Below, piece after piece: positions 29,960-39,469 of a stretch of 64,000 nucleotides of DNA. The position numbers and the translations under genes were made by a program. The DNA comes from Nitrosococcus halophilus Nc 4. Lineage in GTDB: Bacteria; Pseudomonadota; Gammaproteobacteria; Nitrosococcales; Nitrosococcaceae. The stretch is from positions 3,644,001 through 3,708,000 of the forward strand of contig NC_013960.1 of the NCBI RefSeq assembly GCF_000024725.1. Reading direction: 5' to 3'. How positions within the stretch are numbered: the stretch's first letter is position 1; every line of letters starts with the position of its first letter. A model generated the notes under the pieces. The model did not search any database. It was not told the origin of the DNA and was given only the letters and a program-made list of their open reading frames with translations.

Positions 29960-30826
29960 ATGGATCCGGCTACCTATTGCCAAAATAGGGCAACCCAGCA
30001 AGGGACGAGTCTTTACTATAGCCTCCTCTTTCTGCCTGAACCTCAACGGCGGGCTGCCACCGCACTCTATGCTTACCAAAAAGAGATCGTTGGCATCGTA
30101 GCCGAGTGCTCCGATCTAGGCGTTGCCCAAACTAAACTCCAATGGTGGCAAGAGGAAATTACTCGGTTATTTACCGGTCATCCCCGGCATCCTGTCACCC
30201 AGTCCCTCGCTACTCCCATCAGAAGCTATCATCTCCCCCAACAATCCTTCCTGGAGGTAATTGAAGGCGTCAGCAGTGATTTAGGGCAATGGACTTATCC
30301 CTCTTTTCAGACCCTCATCTCCTATTGCCAGCAAGTCGCCGGGATCATTAGTTCAATGGCAGCCGAGATCTATGGTTACCAGGACCCAAAAACTCGACAA
30401 TATGCTAAAAATCTGGGAGTTGCCTTACAATTGACCCATATCCTGCGCAATATACGCCAAGACGCTGCCCAAGGCCGTATTTACCTCCCTCGGGAAGAAT
30501 TCACCCGTTTTAAGGTCCCGGTGGAAGATATCCTCTCTGGAGGAAGTGACAATTCCCAAGGGATGGCAACTCTCCTCGCCCAGCACGCAAGCCGGGCCCG
30601 TCAGTATTTTCACAGTGCCCTAGCTGAACTTGGCCAGCGTGATTACTATGCACAGCGCGCCGGGCTAACCCAAATAGCGCTAGGTCTGAGTCTTCTGAAT
30701 GCCATCGAAGAAGAGGGCTACCCGGTCCTCAAACAACGAATTTCTTTAACCCCCTTGCGTAAGCTTTGGATCGCTTGGCGCACCTCACATCGTGCCCGCC
30801 GAGGCCTTGCTCCCCAGTATCAATAA
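29960..30826 (+). CDS. Squalene/phytoene-synthase homologue lacking key aspartates (probable pseudoenzyme)
   Basis: 288 residues from ATG 29960 (GAGGAG eight bases upstream), full length for HpnC/HpnD-type trans-isoprenyl diphosphate head-to-head synthases. Family signatures are clear: YYSLLFLPEPQRRAATALYAY, CSDLGVAQTKLQWWQEEI, YCQQVAGIISSMAAEIYGY and DAAQGRIYLP. However, the first aspartate motif, normally EVDDVVDE, reads EIVGIVAE (residues 42-49), and the second, normally LRDVxxDA, reads LRNIRQDA, leaving only D168. These aspartates bind the Mg-diphosphate groups, so the usual reaction looks impossible. No other hopanoid or carotenoid genes are near. The neighbours erpA and a [2Fe-2S] ferredoxin suggest another role. 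Confidence 0.85.
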   Translation: MDPATYCQNRATQQGTSLYYSLLFLPEPQRRAATALYAYQKEIVGIVAECSDLGVAQTKLQWWQEEITRLFTGHPRHPVTQSLATPIRSYHLPQQSFLEVIEGVSSDLGQWTYPSFQTLISYCQQVAGIISSMAAEIYGYQDPKTRQYAKNLGVALQLTHILRNIRQDAAQGRIYLPREEFTRFKVPVEDILSGGSDNSQGMATLLAQHASRARQYFHSALAELGQRDYYAQRAGLTQIALGLSLLNAIEEEGYPVLKQRISLTPLRKLWIAWRTSHRARRGLAPQYQ

Positions 30827-30850
30827 CTCTCCCCTCCATGGAGGGAAAAA

Positions 30851-31654
30851 TCAGCGTTGCCCTCGGCCTTGTCCTCCCCTCCGTTGGCTGCTCGGTCGGG
30901 ACTGGGTAGGACGCGGCTCCATTCCCGCCGCCTCTAATAAAGCTTTGAGCTCTGGTCGCTCAAGAAAACGCCAGCGCCCCAAACGCAATCCAGGGGGTAA
31001 GCGGATAGGCCCGAAGCGGATGCGTATTAGCCGACTCACTCGAACCCCTTGGGATTCCCAAAGACGTCGAACCTCCCGATTACGTCCTTCCCGGAGAATA
31101 ACATGATACCAGTGATTGGCGCCCTCGCCACCAGCATCAAGTATTTGCTCAAAACGGGCCAGACCATCTTCTAATGTCACCCCCCCCTGTAGGCGCTCAA
31201 TAACGTCCTCCGCCACGGTACCTAAAACCCGAACCGCATATTCCCGCTCTACTTGGGTGGAAGGATGCATCAAACGGTTAGCAAGTTCACCATCGGTCGT
31301 GAGCAACAAGAGACCGGAGGTATTGATATCCAAGCGCCCAACACTGATCCAGCGGCCCTGCTGGGGGCGTGGTAAAGACTGGAAAACATTGGGGCGCCCC
31401 TCCGGATCCTTGCGGCTACAAACCTCACCGGCCGGCTTATGATAAATAATGACTTGAGAAGAAGGGGGCTGCAACCGCTTGGGCGATATGGGCCGGCCAT
31501 CAATAGTCACCCGATCCTTAACCGACACCTTATCCCCGAGCTGAGCTGGAACACCATTGACCCGAACCCGACCCGCTTTGATCCAAGCTTCAATCTCCCG
31601 GCGAGAACCTAGTCCCCCCCGAGCCAATATTTTTTGCAGGCGCTCTGCCACCAA
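30851..31654 (-). CDS. rluB: 23S rRNA pseudouridine synthase RluB
   Basis: 267 residues. An N-terminal S4 RNA-binding domain (about 3-60: RLQKILARGGLGSRREIEAWIK) is followed by an RsuA-type synthase domain with the catalytic aspartate in VGRLDINTSGLLLLT and the motif REGRNREVRRLWES. The basic C-terminal tail (SRPSSQRRGGQGRGQR) is typical of RluB, which makes pseudouridine 2605 in 23S rRNA; the close relatives RluE and RluF lack this combination. The start is TTG 31654 (AAGG upstream) or GTG 31651. It follows scpB on the minus strand, a common arrangement. Confidence 0.93.
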   Translation of the reverse strand: MVAERLQKILARGGLGSRREIEAWIKAGRVRVNGVPAQLGDKVSVKDRVTIDGRPISPKRLQPPSSQVIIYHKPAGEVCSRKDPEGRPNVFQSLPRPQQGRWISVGRLDINTSGLLLLTTDGELANRLMHPSTQVEREYAVRVLGTVAEDVIERLQGGVTLEDGLARFEQILDAGGEGANHWYHVILREGRNREVRRLWESQGVRVSRLIRIRFGPIRLPPGLRLGRWRFLERPELKALLEAAGMEPRPTQSRPSSQRRGGQGRGQR

Positions 31655-31678
31655 ATAAATACCTTTCTTTTCAGCAAA

Positions 31679-32347
31679 CTACTGCTTGCGCAGGCCTTCA
31701 TCAGGAGTGGGTACAGGCTCAGCGGAAATCTCTTCAGAGGGTGGCAGTTCTTGTTCCCGGACCGTATCCTCTTTCCCTAACCCCCCCTCGACCAAAGTGA
31801 GTTCTATTTGCGGTTCACCCAGAGTTTTTATTTCCGCCAGGGGTGGCAATTCATTCAAGCTCCTAAGATTAAATTGGTCTAGGAACTTGCGGGTGGTACC
31901 ATACAAAGCAGGTCGTCCAGGGACTTCCCGGTGCCCAAGGACCCTGACCCACTCCCGCTCCTGCAAGGTCTTCATAATAGAACTGCTGACGGAAACGCCA
32001 CGAATCTCTTCGATTTCCGCGCGGGTGATCGGCTGACGGTAAGCGATAAGGGCTAAAGTCTCTAAGAAGGCCCGAGAATAGCGGGAGGGCCGCTCTTCCC
32101 AGAGGCGGGAAATCCAAGGGGCTAATTCCTGTCGGATCTGGAAACGATAACCGCTATGGATCTCCTTCAACTCAATCCCCCGGCCTTCCCACTCTGCTGC
32201 AAGGTCCTCAAGCACCTTGCCTACCTGGTCTCGAGATGGCCGCCTCCTTTCATCAAACAGCTTACCCAACTGCTCCACCGACAAGGGCCGATCCGCTGCC
32301 AACAGCGCAGCTTCAATAATATTTTTTAGGGAACACAACTCACTCAT
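31679..32347 (-). CDS. scpB: Segregation and condensation protein B
   Basis: 222 residues, with two winged-helix domains (about 8-90 and 95-165) typical of ScpB: IIEAALLAADRPLSVEQLG, then SRAFLETLALIAYRQPITRAE and RGVSVSSSIMKTLQERE, ending VLGHREVPGRPALYGTT and KFLDQFNLRSLNELPPL. It dimerises and joins ScpA and SMC in the condensin complex that compacts and separates chromosomes. The acidic tail (about 180-222) is variable. Its ATG overlaps the scpA stop by four bases, so the two are translationally coupled. Confidence 0.95.
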   Translation of the reverse strand: MSELCSLKNIIEAALLAADRPLSVEQLGKLFDERRRPSRDQVGKVLEDLAAEWEGRGIELKEIHSGYRFQIRQELAPWISRLWEERPSRYSRAFLETLALIAYRQPITRAEIEEIRGVSVSSSIMKTLQEREWVRVLGHREVPGRPALYGTTRKFLDQFNLRSLNELPPLAEIKTLGEPQIELTLVEGGLGKEDTVREQELPPSEEISAEPVPTPDEGLRKQ

Positions 32348-33153
32348 GCCGCCACTGCCCTCACATGTAGCGGACCATAAGCCTCAGCCTGGACGACTTC
32401 CAGCAGGGACTCCTTCATCAGTTCCAGGATGGCTAGAAAAGTGACGACTACCCCCAAACGCCCCTCTTCTGGGCGGAATAAAGCGGTAAATTCGCAAAAA
32501 CTATCGCCACTCACCCGGCTTAGCACTTCCCCCATACGCTCCCGTACCGATAAGGCTTCTTGAGTCACATGGTGGTGGCTGAACATTTCCGCCCGAGCCA
32601 ATACCCCCTTAAGGGCAAACAAGAGATCGGCCAACTCAAGTTTGGGCTGAGGCTTGACCACCTGTTCAGGTGGAAGGTGGGCTCCCGTCGCGAAGACATC
32701 CCGGCCCACTCGAGGCAGCGAATCTAAATCCTCGGTGGCCTTCTTATAACGCTCATACTCTTGGAGGCGGCGAACCAATTCCGCCCGGGGATCCCCCTCT
32801 TCTTCAGCGGCCTCCTGGGGACGGGGCAATAACATCCTTGACTTAATTTCAGCGAGCCAAGCCGACATAACCAAGTACTCTGCCGCTAATTCTAGACGTA
32901 GCTCGCGCAGAATCTCAATGTATTCCATGTACTGGCGGGTAATCGCCGCGATAGGGATGTCCAAGATATCCAGATTTTGCCGCCGGATCAGATAGAGCAA
33001 CAAGTCCAATGGTCCTTCAAAGGACTCCAGAAAGACTTCCAAGGCATCAGGGGGGATATAAAGATCATGGGGCAACTCGGTAATGGGCCGCCCTTGAACG
33101 ACAGCAAGCGCTGGGACTACTGAAGGCGGCGTTTGCTCCGGTGTTTCACCCAT
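32344..33153 (-). CDS. scpA: Segregation and condensation protein A
   Basis: 269 residues of the kleisin ScpA. After a short variable start (about 1-35), FEGPLDLLLYLIRRQNLDIL and IPIAAITRQYMEYIE form the SMC-contacting N-terminal domain. AAEYLVMSAWLAEIKSRMLL follows, and the C-terminal winged helix includes FRPEEGRLGVVVTFLAILEL. It bridges SMC heads in condensin. The stop overlaps the scpB start. trpS lies upstream on the same strand, 52 bases away, likely in one transcript. Confidence 0.95.
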   Translation of the reverse strand: MGETPEQTPPSVVPALAVVQGRPITELPHDLYIPPDALEVFLESFEGPLDLLLYLIRRQNLDILDIPIAAITRQYMEYIEILRELRLELAAEYLVMSAWLAEIKSRMLLPRPQEAAEEEGDPRAELVRRLQEYERYKKATEDLDSLPRVGRDVFATGAHLPPEQVVKPQPKLELADLLFALKGVLARAEMFSHHHVTQEALSVRERMGEVLSRVSGDSFCEFTALFRPEEGRLGVVVTFLAILELMKESLLEVVQAEAYGPLHVRAVAA

Positions 33154-33205
33154 GACTCCGAATCCTAGTAGTTTTCCAGTTAGCCTACTTGGTTTTCAGG
33201 GCTAT

Positions 33206-34423
33206 TTATCGATAGGACAACCCCATCGCCTGACGCACCTCCTCCATCGTTTCTCGAGCCACCTCGCGGGCCGCTTCATTACCCTCATTGATAATCCGCT
33301 GGACTTCATCAGGATGACGGGCATACTCTTGCGCCCGCTCCCGAATGGGCTTTAATTCCGACTGGATGGCCTCAACAATGGGTTGTTTGCAATCCAAGCA
33401 ACCAATGCCTGCTGTCCTGCATCCTTTTTGGACCCAATCTTTGACTTCTTCATTAGAGTACACCAGATGAAATTGCCAGACAGGGCACTTGTCCGGATCG
33501 CCGGGATCCGAGCGTCGCACCCGGGCCGGATCCGTAGGCATGGTTCGCAGCTTATGCTCCACCTGCTCCGGCGGCTCACGCAGGGCGATAGTATTGCCAT
33601 AGGATTTAGACATTTTCTGCCCATCAAGCCCTGGCATGCGAGCGGCCGGGGTCAACAAGGCTTGCGGCTCCGGCAGAATGGTTTTACCGACCCCTTCCAG
33701 ATAACCAAAGAGACGCTCCCGATCACCAAGGGTAAGGTTTTGCTGATTTTCCAGGAAAGCTCGGGCCTTCTCCAAGGCCTCCACATCCCCCTGTTCCTGG
33801 AAACGTCGGCGCAGCTCCCGATAGAGCTGAGCGTTTTTCTTGCCCATTTTTTTTATGGCCGCTTCCACTAATTCCTCAAAACCTGGCTCACGGCCATAGA
33901 GATGGTTAAAACGCCGGGCAATTTCCCGAGTAATCTCCACATGGGGAACTTGATCTTCCCCTACTGGGACCTTAGTTGCCCTGTAAATAAGGATATCAGC
34001 GCTTTGCAACAGCGGGTAGCCTAGAAAACCATAGGTCGCCAGATCCTTCTCTTTCAACTTTTCCTGTTGGTCCTTGTAGGTCGGCACCCGTTCCAACCAC
34101 CCCAAGGGGGTCACCATGGAGAGTAGCAGATGCAGCTCTGCATGCTCCGGCACCTTCGACTGGATAAATAAAGTCGCTGCCGAAGGCTCAATACCTGCGG
34201 CCAACCAATCGATAACCATATCCCAGACGCTCTCCGTAATCACCTGGGGGTTTTCGTACTCCGTGGTCAAGGCATGCCAATCGGCCACGAAAAAAAAACA
34301 ATTATATTCGTGCTGCAATTGAACCCAATTTTTTAGTACGCCATGATAGTGGCCAAGGTGTAGCTGCCCCGTTGGACGCATCCCTGAAAGCACGCGCTGG
34401 GACTGCAGGGAACTCAAAGCCAT
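33206..34423 (-). CDS. trpS: Tryptophanyl-tRNA synthetase
   Basis: 405 residues, class I aminoacyl-tRNA synthetase. The HIGH-type motif is in GQLHLGHYHGVL and the KMSKS loop in LDGQKMSKSYGNT; the tryptophan-binding region includes LLQSADILIYRATKVPVGEDQ. An insertion of about 65 charged residues (about 205-270, from EELVEAAIKKMGKK) separates the two halves, as in the longer bacterial TrpRS form. It charges tRNA-Trp. It lies between the M50 protease gene and scpA on the same strand. Confidence 0.96.
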   Translation of the reverse strand: MALSSLQSQRVLSGMRPTGQLHLGHYHGVLKNWVQLQHEYNCFFFVADWHALTTEYENPQVITESVWDMVIDWLAAGIEPSAATLFIQSKVPEHAELHLLLSMVTPLGWLERVPTYKDQQEKLKEKDLATYGFLGYPLLQSADILIYRATKVPVGEDQVPHVEITREIARRFNHLYGREPGFEELVEAAIKKMGKKNAQLYRELRRRFQEQGDVEALEKARAFLENQQNLTLGDRERLFGYLEGVGKTILPEPQALLTPAARMPGLDGQKMSKSYGNTIALREPPEQVEHKLRTMPTDPARVRRSDPGDPDKCPVWQFHLVYSNEEVKDWVQKGCRTAGIGCLDCKQPIVEAIQSELKPIRERAQEYARHPDEVQRIINEGNEAAREVARETMEEVRQAMGLSYR

Positions 34424-34445
34424 CCTCTTTCTCTCCCCCTTACCC

Positions 34446-35147
34446 TTATTGGGCTCCCATCAGAGTTAATAACCCGCCAAAGAATTCCCGCTTTGGCACC
34501 CCCACAAAATATACCAATCCGGTTAAAAGCCCATCCACCAAAGGCCACAGAACATACCACAAGATACCGGTAAACAGCAGGCCAAGGAGTATAAAAAAGC
34601 CGTAAGGCTCAACCCGGCTTACCTGATAGGCGAGAGGTCCAGGGAGCACCCCAACCAACACCCGTCCCCCATCGAGAGGGGGCAGGGGAATGAGGTTCAA
34701 CATCATTAGAATGGCATTAATGAACATGCCGGCAATCCCCATATAGGCCAGAGGCACACCAATCATGGGAAAATCTAGCGCCAGGGCAATTCCAATGCGC
34801 GAGATAATCGCCCACAAAATCGCCATGACAAGGTTGGCCAAGGGTCCTGCCAAAGCCACAATGGCCATATCTCTCTGAGGATTGCGAAGTTTATCCCAGG
34901 ATACAGGCACTGGCTTAGCCCAGCCGAAAACCACGCCACCGAGCATGAGCAAAATGCCCGGAACCAGCAAGGTGCCAATAGGATCAATATGATTGATAGG
35001 ATTAAGCGTTAACCGCCCCATCATCTGGGCGGTGTGATCACCAAACCGAAGCGCCATCCAGCCGTGAGCCACCTCATGGACAGTAATAGCGAACAGTATA
35101 GGCAACACCCAAATGGCAATGCGCTGTACTACTGATAACTCTTCCAT
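34446..35147 (-). CDS. Site-2 protease family (M50) membrane metalloprotease
   Basis: 233 residues, with five or six membrane helices. The zinc site is ITVHEVAHGW (H24, E25, H28), and the second metal-binding segment is NLIPLPPLDGGRVL. This is the compact rhomboid-like-length group of site-2 proteases without a PDZ domain, often found next to trpS and scpA in Proteobacteria. It is expected to cut substrates within the inner membrane; the substrates are unknown. The trpS start is 22 bases downstream. Confidence 0.92.
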   Translation of the reverse strand: MEELSVVQRIAIWVLPILFAITVHEVAHGWMALRFGDHTAQMMGRLTLNPINHIDPIGTLLVPGILLMLGGVVFGWAKPVPVSWDKLRNPQRDMAIVALAGPLANLVMAILWAIISRIGIALALDFPMIGVPLAYMGIAGMFINAILMMLNLIPLPPLDGGRVLVGVLPGPLAYQVSRVEPYGFFILLGLLFTGILWYVLWPLVDGLLTGLVYFVGVPKREFFGGLLTLMGAQ

Positions 35148-35214
35148 AACCCCATTATACCTACAATTGAGATAACATCAGGCGCTTCAAGAATAAAAGT
35201 AATGAGCTAGGCCC

Positions 35215-36624
<1,410 letters not shown>

Positions 36625-36698
36625 TCACCATTTTAAAGATAACAGTCAGTTACCGATAATAATAACATTAGAAGGTGGAAATTATCTTTAATAAGAAT

Positions 36699-36725
36699 AA
36701 GGCGCCATTTTAAAGCGTCTTTTTT
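36699..36725 (+). terminator. Terminator-like hairpin just upstream of a start codon
   Basis: AAGGCGC, nine-base loop, GCGTCTT (7-bp stem with one G-T pair) followed by TTTT, ending 14 bases before the ATG at 36740. No gene on this strand ends upstream; serS reads away. It could be an attenuator in the leader of the zinc-ribbon gene run. The rest of the 235-base gap is AT-rich without other recognisable signals. Confidence 0.45.
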
Positions 36726-36739
36726 GTTAGAGCAGAAAG

Positions 36740-37159
36740 ATGAAACCCTGTCGAGAATGTCAACATCCCATTTCAGAGCAAGCCTTCTCCTGTCCCCGGT
36801 GTGGTGCGCCCTTCCCGGCACGAGACCAATGGGATGGCTGGGGGTTTGAATATAAATCGAGCGCCACCCTCCTTGGACTCCCCCTACTTCACATCTCTTT
36901 CAAGTACCGTCCCAACAGAGTACCGGTTCCCGCCAAGGGAGTTATCGCCATCGGGCAATTCGCTTGTGGTTTCATCACCCTCTCACAGTTTGGCATTGGA
37001 ATCATCAGTATCAGCCAGTTTACAATTGCCGGGTTTGCCTTGGCTCAGTTTGCCATAGCTTATTCGCTCATTGCCCAGTTTGGATTATTTATCCATGAAG
37101 GACGCGGACAAATCGTGCTAAGTCTGATGGAATTCATTGGAATGCTTTACAGCGAGTAG
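36740..37159 (+). CDS. Zinc-ribbon membrane-associated protein with Q-F repeats
   Basis: 139 residues. An N-terminal zinc ribbon has two CxxC knuckles (CRECQHP and CPRCGAP). A middle segment GFEYKSSATLLGLPLLHISF is followed by about five ten-residue repeats, each with a Gln-Phe pair (AIGQF, TLSQF, SISQF, ALAQF, LIAQF), between about residues 70 and 120. The repeats are hydrophobic and Ala/Ile/Gly-rich and could form membrane hairpins or a beta-solenoid. I have seen this ribbon-plus-repeat layout in other bacterial hypothetical proteins; the function is unknown. It heads a run of five closely spaced genes. Confidence 0.75.
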   Translation: MKPCRECQHPISEQAFSCPRCGAPFPARDQWDGWGFEYKSSATLLGLPLLHISFKYRPNRVPVPAKGVIAIGQFACGFITLSQFGIGIISISQFTIAGFALAQFAIAYSLIAQFGLFIHEGRGQIVLSLMEFIGMLYSE

Positions 37160-37167
37160 AGTATAAA

Positions 37168-37734
37168 ATGGGGAAAAATATAACTAAAAATAGATTGTTA
37201 CTCGTCATATTTACCCTGATCAATATCGGAGGCTGTGGCACCCCCCCGAGCAAAGTGGATGGGCAGGCTAGAATAGTTCCCCAGAAAGCCACAGTTAATC
37301 TCGCCAATCCGGATAGGGTTACGAAACTACTTTATGCACAGTTCAATCATTGGAGAGGCACCAAGTACCGCTTTGGTGGTCTGAGCAAAAAAGGGATTGA
37401 CTGTTCAGGTTTTGTGCATATTACATTTAAATCAAAGTTTGGCATACACCTGCCCAGGAATACCCAATTACAGTCAAAAACTGGATTAAAAATACCGAAA
37501 GCTGAATTGAGAGCAGGTGACCTGGTATTTTTTAAAACGAGCAAACGTAGCAGGCATGTAGGAATCTATGTGGAAAATAAAAAATTTATACATGTATCCA
37601 CAAAAAAAGGAGTAATGATCTCCAAACTCGACAATATCTACTGGAAACCCAGATTTTGGATGGCAAGGAGATTAAAATATAAAAAAGTGGCAGGAACCCC
37701 CTACCATCCAGGGAAGCCAAATGGCGTGGATTAA
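37168..37734 (+). CDS. NlpC/P60-family lipoprotein (cell-wall hydrolase)
   Basis: 188 residues. The N-terminal signal ends in a lipobox-like NIGGC (C23), so it is probably a lipoprotein. The NlpC/P60 domain (about 55-165) has catalytic C79 in GIDCSGFVHI, H130 in RHVGIYV and H142 in FIHVS, the standard Cys-His-His triad of gamma-D-glutamyl-diaminopimelate endopeptidases. It should cut peptide stems in peptidoglycan. Codons are more AT-rich than in neighbouring housekeeping genes. Its last 14 bases overlap the start of the SMR gene, suggesting coupled translation. Confidence 0.9.
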   Translation: MGKNITKNRLLLVIFTLINIGGCGTPPSKVDGQARIVPQKATVNLANPDRVTKLLYAQFNHWRGTKYRFGGLSKKGIDCSGFVHITFKSKFGIHLPRNTQLQSKTGLKIPKAELRAGDLVFFKTSKRSRHVGIYVENKKFIHVSTKKGVMISKLDNIYWKPRFWMARRLKYKKVAGTPYHPGKPNGVD

Positions 37735-38038
37735 TCTTGTAGTCGCTGGATTATTAGAGATTATTTGGGCCATCGGGCTAAAATATACCGAGGGATTTAC
37801 GAGGCCCTGGCCAAGCATTTTTACTATTGCGGCGATGGTTGCCAGTTTCTATTTTCTTTCCCAAGCCCTGAAAATTATTCCTATAGGCACAGGATACGCT
37901 ATCTGGACAGGAATTGGGGTAGCAGGCACAACTATTTTAGGCATTATTCTCTTCTCTGAGTCGGCCGCCCTGCCCCGCCTAGGGTGTATCGCACTGATTG
38001 TGATCGGCATTATGGGGTTGAAATTAACATCACCTTAA
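37721..38038 (+). CDS. sugE: Small multidrug resistance transporter, SugE/Gdx type
   Basis: 105 residues, four membrane helices, with the essential glutamate in AGLLEIIWAIGLKYTEGF. The pattern WAIGLKYTEGFTRPWPS and GTGYAIWTGIGVAGT is that of the SugE/Gdx group, which exports guanidinium in exchange for protons, rather than EmrE-type multidrug pumps. No guanidine riboswitch is visible; the gene starts inside the NlpC/P60 gene and is presumably read from the same transcript. The TrkA-C gene begins four bases after its stop. Confidence 0.93.
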   Translation: MAWINLVVAGLLEIIWAIGLKYTEGFTRPWPSIFTIAAMVASFYFLSQALKIIPIGTGYAIWTGIGVAGTTILGIILFSESAALPRLGCIALIVIGIMGLKLTSP

Positions 38039-38042
38039 TAAA

Positions 38043-38783
38043 ATGATTGCCATCATTTCTTTACTTGTCATTATCTCCCTTTCAATTCTTATTACCAGAG
38101 TTGCAACCATAGCGCTTGCCCATACAGGACTATCAGAGGAAACCGCCCGCTTCCAAGCCCGCTCTGCATTTACCGGCTCAGGTTTTACAACTGATGAAGC
38201 GGAGAGAGTGGTTAAGCATCCGGTCCGACGCCGGATCATCATGCTATTAATGTTACTTGGCAATGCCGGAATCGTTACCGCTGTTTCCTCGCTAATATTG
38301 GCCTTTGTTAATCAGGGTAATCCGGAACTGCTGGCAATAAAGATAACGTTGTTAGTGGCAGGTATCGTCACCCTCTGGGCCATTGCCTCTAGTCAATGGG
38401 TTGACCGCCATTTGGCGCGTTTAATCAATCAGGCGTTAAAACGCTATACCCAATTGGAAATAAAAGATTACGCTGATCTTATCCATCTAGCAGGCGATTA
38501 CCGATTAGTGGAACTTCAGGTACGACCTCATGATTGGATTGCTAACAAAACCCTTGCAGAATCCTCATTATGGGAGGAAGGTATTGTAGTGCTTGGAATT
38601 GAGCGCCCCGATGGAACTTACTTAGGTGCCCCTGTCGGCACAACCAAAATTCTTCCTGGAGAGATCCTGATCCTTTATGGGCGAATTTCAGCGCTTAAAG
38701 AAATCGACAAGAGAAAAAATGATAAAAAAGGCGATCGAGAACACCAAGCAGCGGTAGCCAAGCAAAAGAGAATAATTCAATGA
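38043..38783 (+). CDS. Membrane protein with TrkA-C (RCK_C) regulatory domain
   Basis: 246 residues. Three membrane helices are apparent (about 2-25, 60-85 and 95-118), separated by a loop with ARFQARSAFTGSGFTTDEAE, a segment that resembles the pore signature of Trk/Ktr potassium transporters (TGSGFTT). The cytoplasmic RCK_C domain (about 140-225) includes LVELQVRPHDWIANKTLAES and VVLGIERPDGTYLGAP. It lacks a full transporter or RCK_N domain. It is likely a regulatory or partial transport protein in ion homeostasis. Its stop overlaps the amidotransferase start by four bases. Confidence 0.8.
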   Translation: MIAIISLLVIISLSILITRVATIALAHTGLSEETARFQARSAFTGSGFTTDEAERVVKHPVRRRIIMLLMLLGNAGIVTAVSSLILAFVNQGNPELLAIKITLLVAGIVTLWAIASSQWVDRHLARLINQALKRYTQLEIKDYADLIHLAGDYRLVELQVRPHDWIANKTLAESSLWEEGIVVLGIERPDGTYLGAPVGTTKILPGEILILYGRISALKEIDKRKNDKKGDREHQAAVAKQKRIIQ

Positions 38784-39469
38784 AAATCCATTATCTTCAA
38801 CACGTGCCCTTCGAGACTCCTGCCAATATTGAAAAATGGGCAAAAACCAATGGCCATCCACTCTCGGCCACTCAGTTTTATCGTGGCGACCCGCTGCCTG
38901 AAATAGGATCGATTGATTGGCTAGTGGTCATGGGTGGCCCCATGAACATTGACGAGGAAGACAAATATCCTTGGCTGCTACAAGAAAAAAAATTCATCGA
39001 ACAAGCCATCAAAGCAGAAAAAGTTGTGATTGGGATTTGTTTAGGTGCCCAATTGATTGCGGCGGTGCTAGGGGCGAAAGTATTTCAAAACCAATATAAA
39101 GAGATTGGATGGTTTCCTATCCAGTTCACAGAGGAAGCTAGGGCTTCGTCTCTATTTAATTTCTTGCCTCAAAAACTCAAGGTGTTCCACTGGCATGGGG
39201 ATACCTTTGATTTACCGCCTGACGCCACTCGATTGGCCCAAAGCGAAGCATGTGCTAATCAAGCCTTCATTTATAATAAGAAAGTACTGGCTTTGCAATT
39301 TCACCTTGAAGTCAGGCCGGAAAACGTGCGGCAAATCATTGCTCACTGTGAACATGAACTTACTGGGGGTCAATATATCCAGAAATCGGAAGAGATGTTA
39401 TCCCAGGAAGAAAACTTCAAAAAAATTAATGAGGCTATGGACGGTATTTTAAACAGGCTTCCAGGTTAG
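38780..39469 (+). CDS. Class I glutamine amidotransferase (GMP-synthase-like)
   Basis: 229 residues. The class I glutaminase fold has the oxyanion segment VVMGGPMNIDEE, nucleophile C87 in IGICLGAQLIA and the catalytic His-Glu in LQFHLEV. It matches stand-alone GMP-synthase-like amidotransferases, some of which act as gamma-glutamyl hydrolases or bind unknown synthetases. The partner is not obvious; no GuaA synthetase domain is present. It ends the accessory run and overlaps the ilvA gene on the other strand by four bases, tail to tail. Confidence 0.88.
   Translation: MKIHYLQHVPFETPANIEKWAKTNGHPLSATQFYRGDPLPEIGSIDWLVVMGGPMNIDEEDKYPWLLQEKKFIEQAIKAEKVVIGICLGAQLIAAVLGAKVFQNQYKEIGWFPIQFTEEARASSLFNFLPQKLKVFHWHGDTFDLPPDATRLAQSEACANQAFIYNKKVLALQFHLEVRPENVRQIIAHCEHELTGGQYIQKSEEMLSQEENFKKINEAMDGILNRLPG

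Noticed and set aside
37600-37720. A guanidine riboswitch before sugE.
   Set aside because: The region is coding sequence of the NlpC/P60 gene and shows no paired ACGR-loop hairpins or ykkC-like core.
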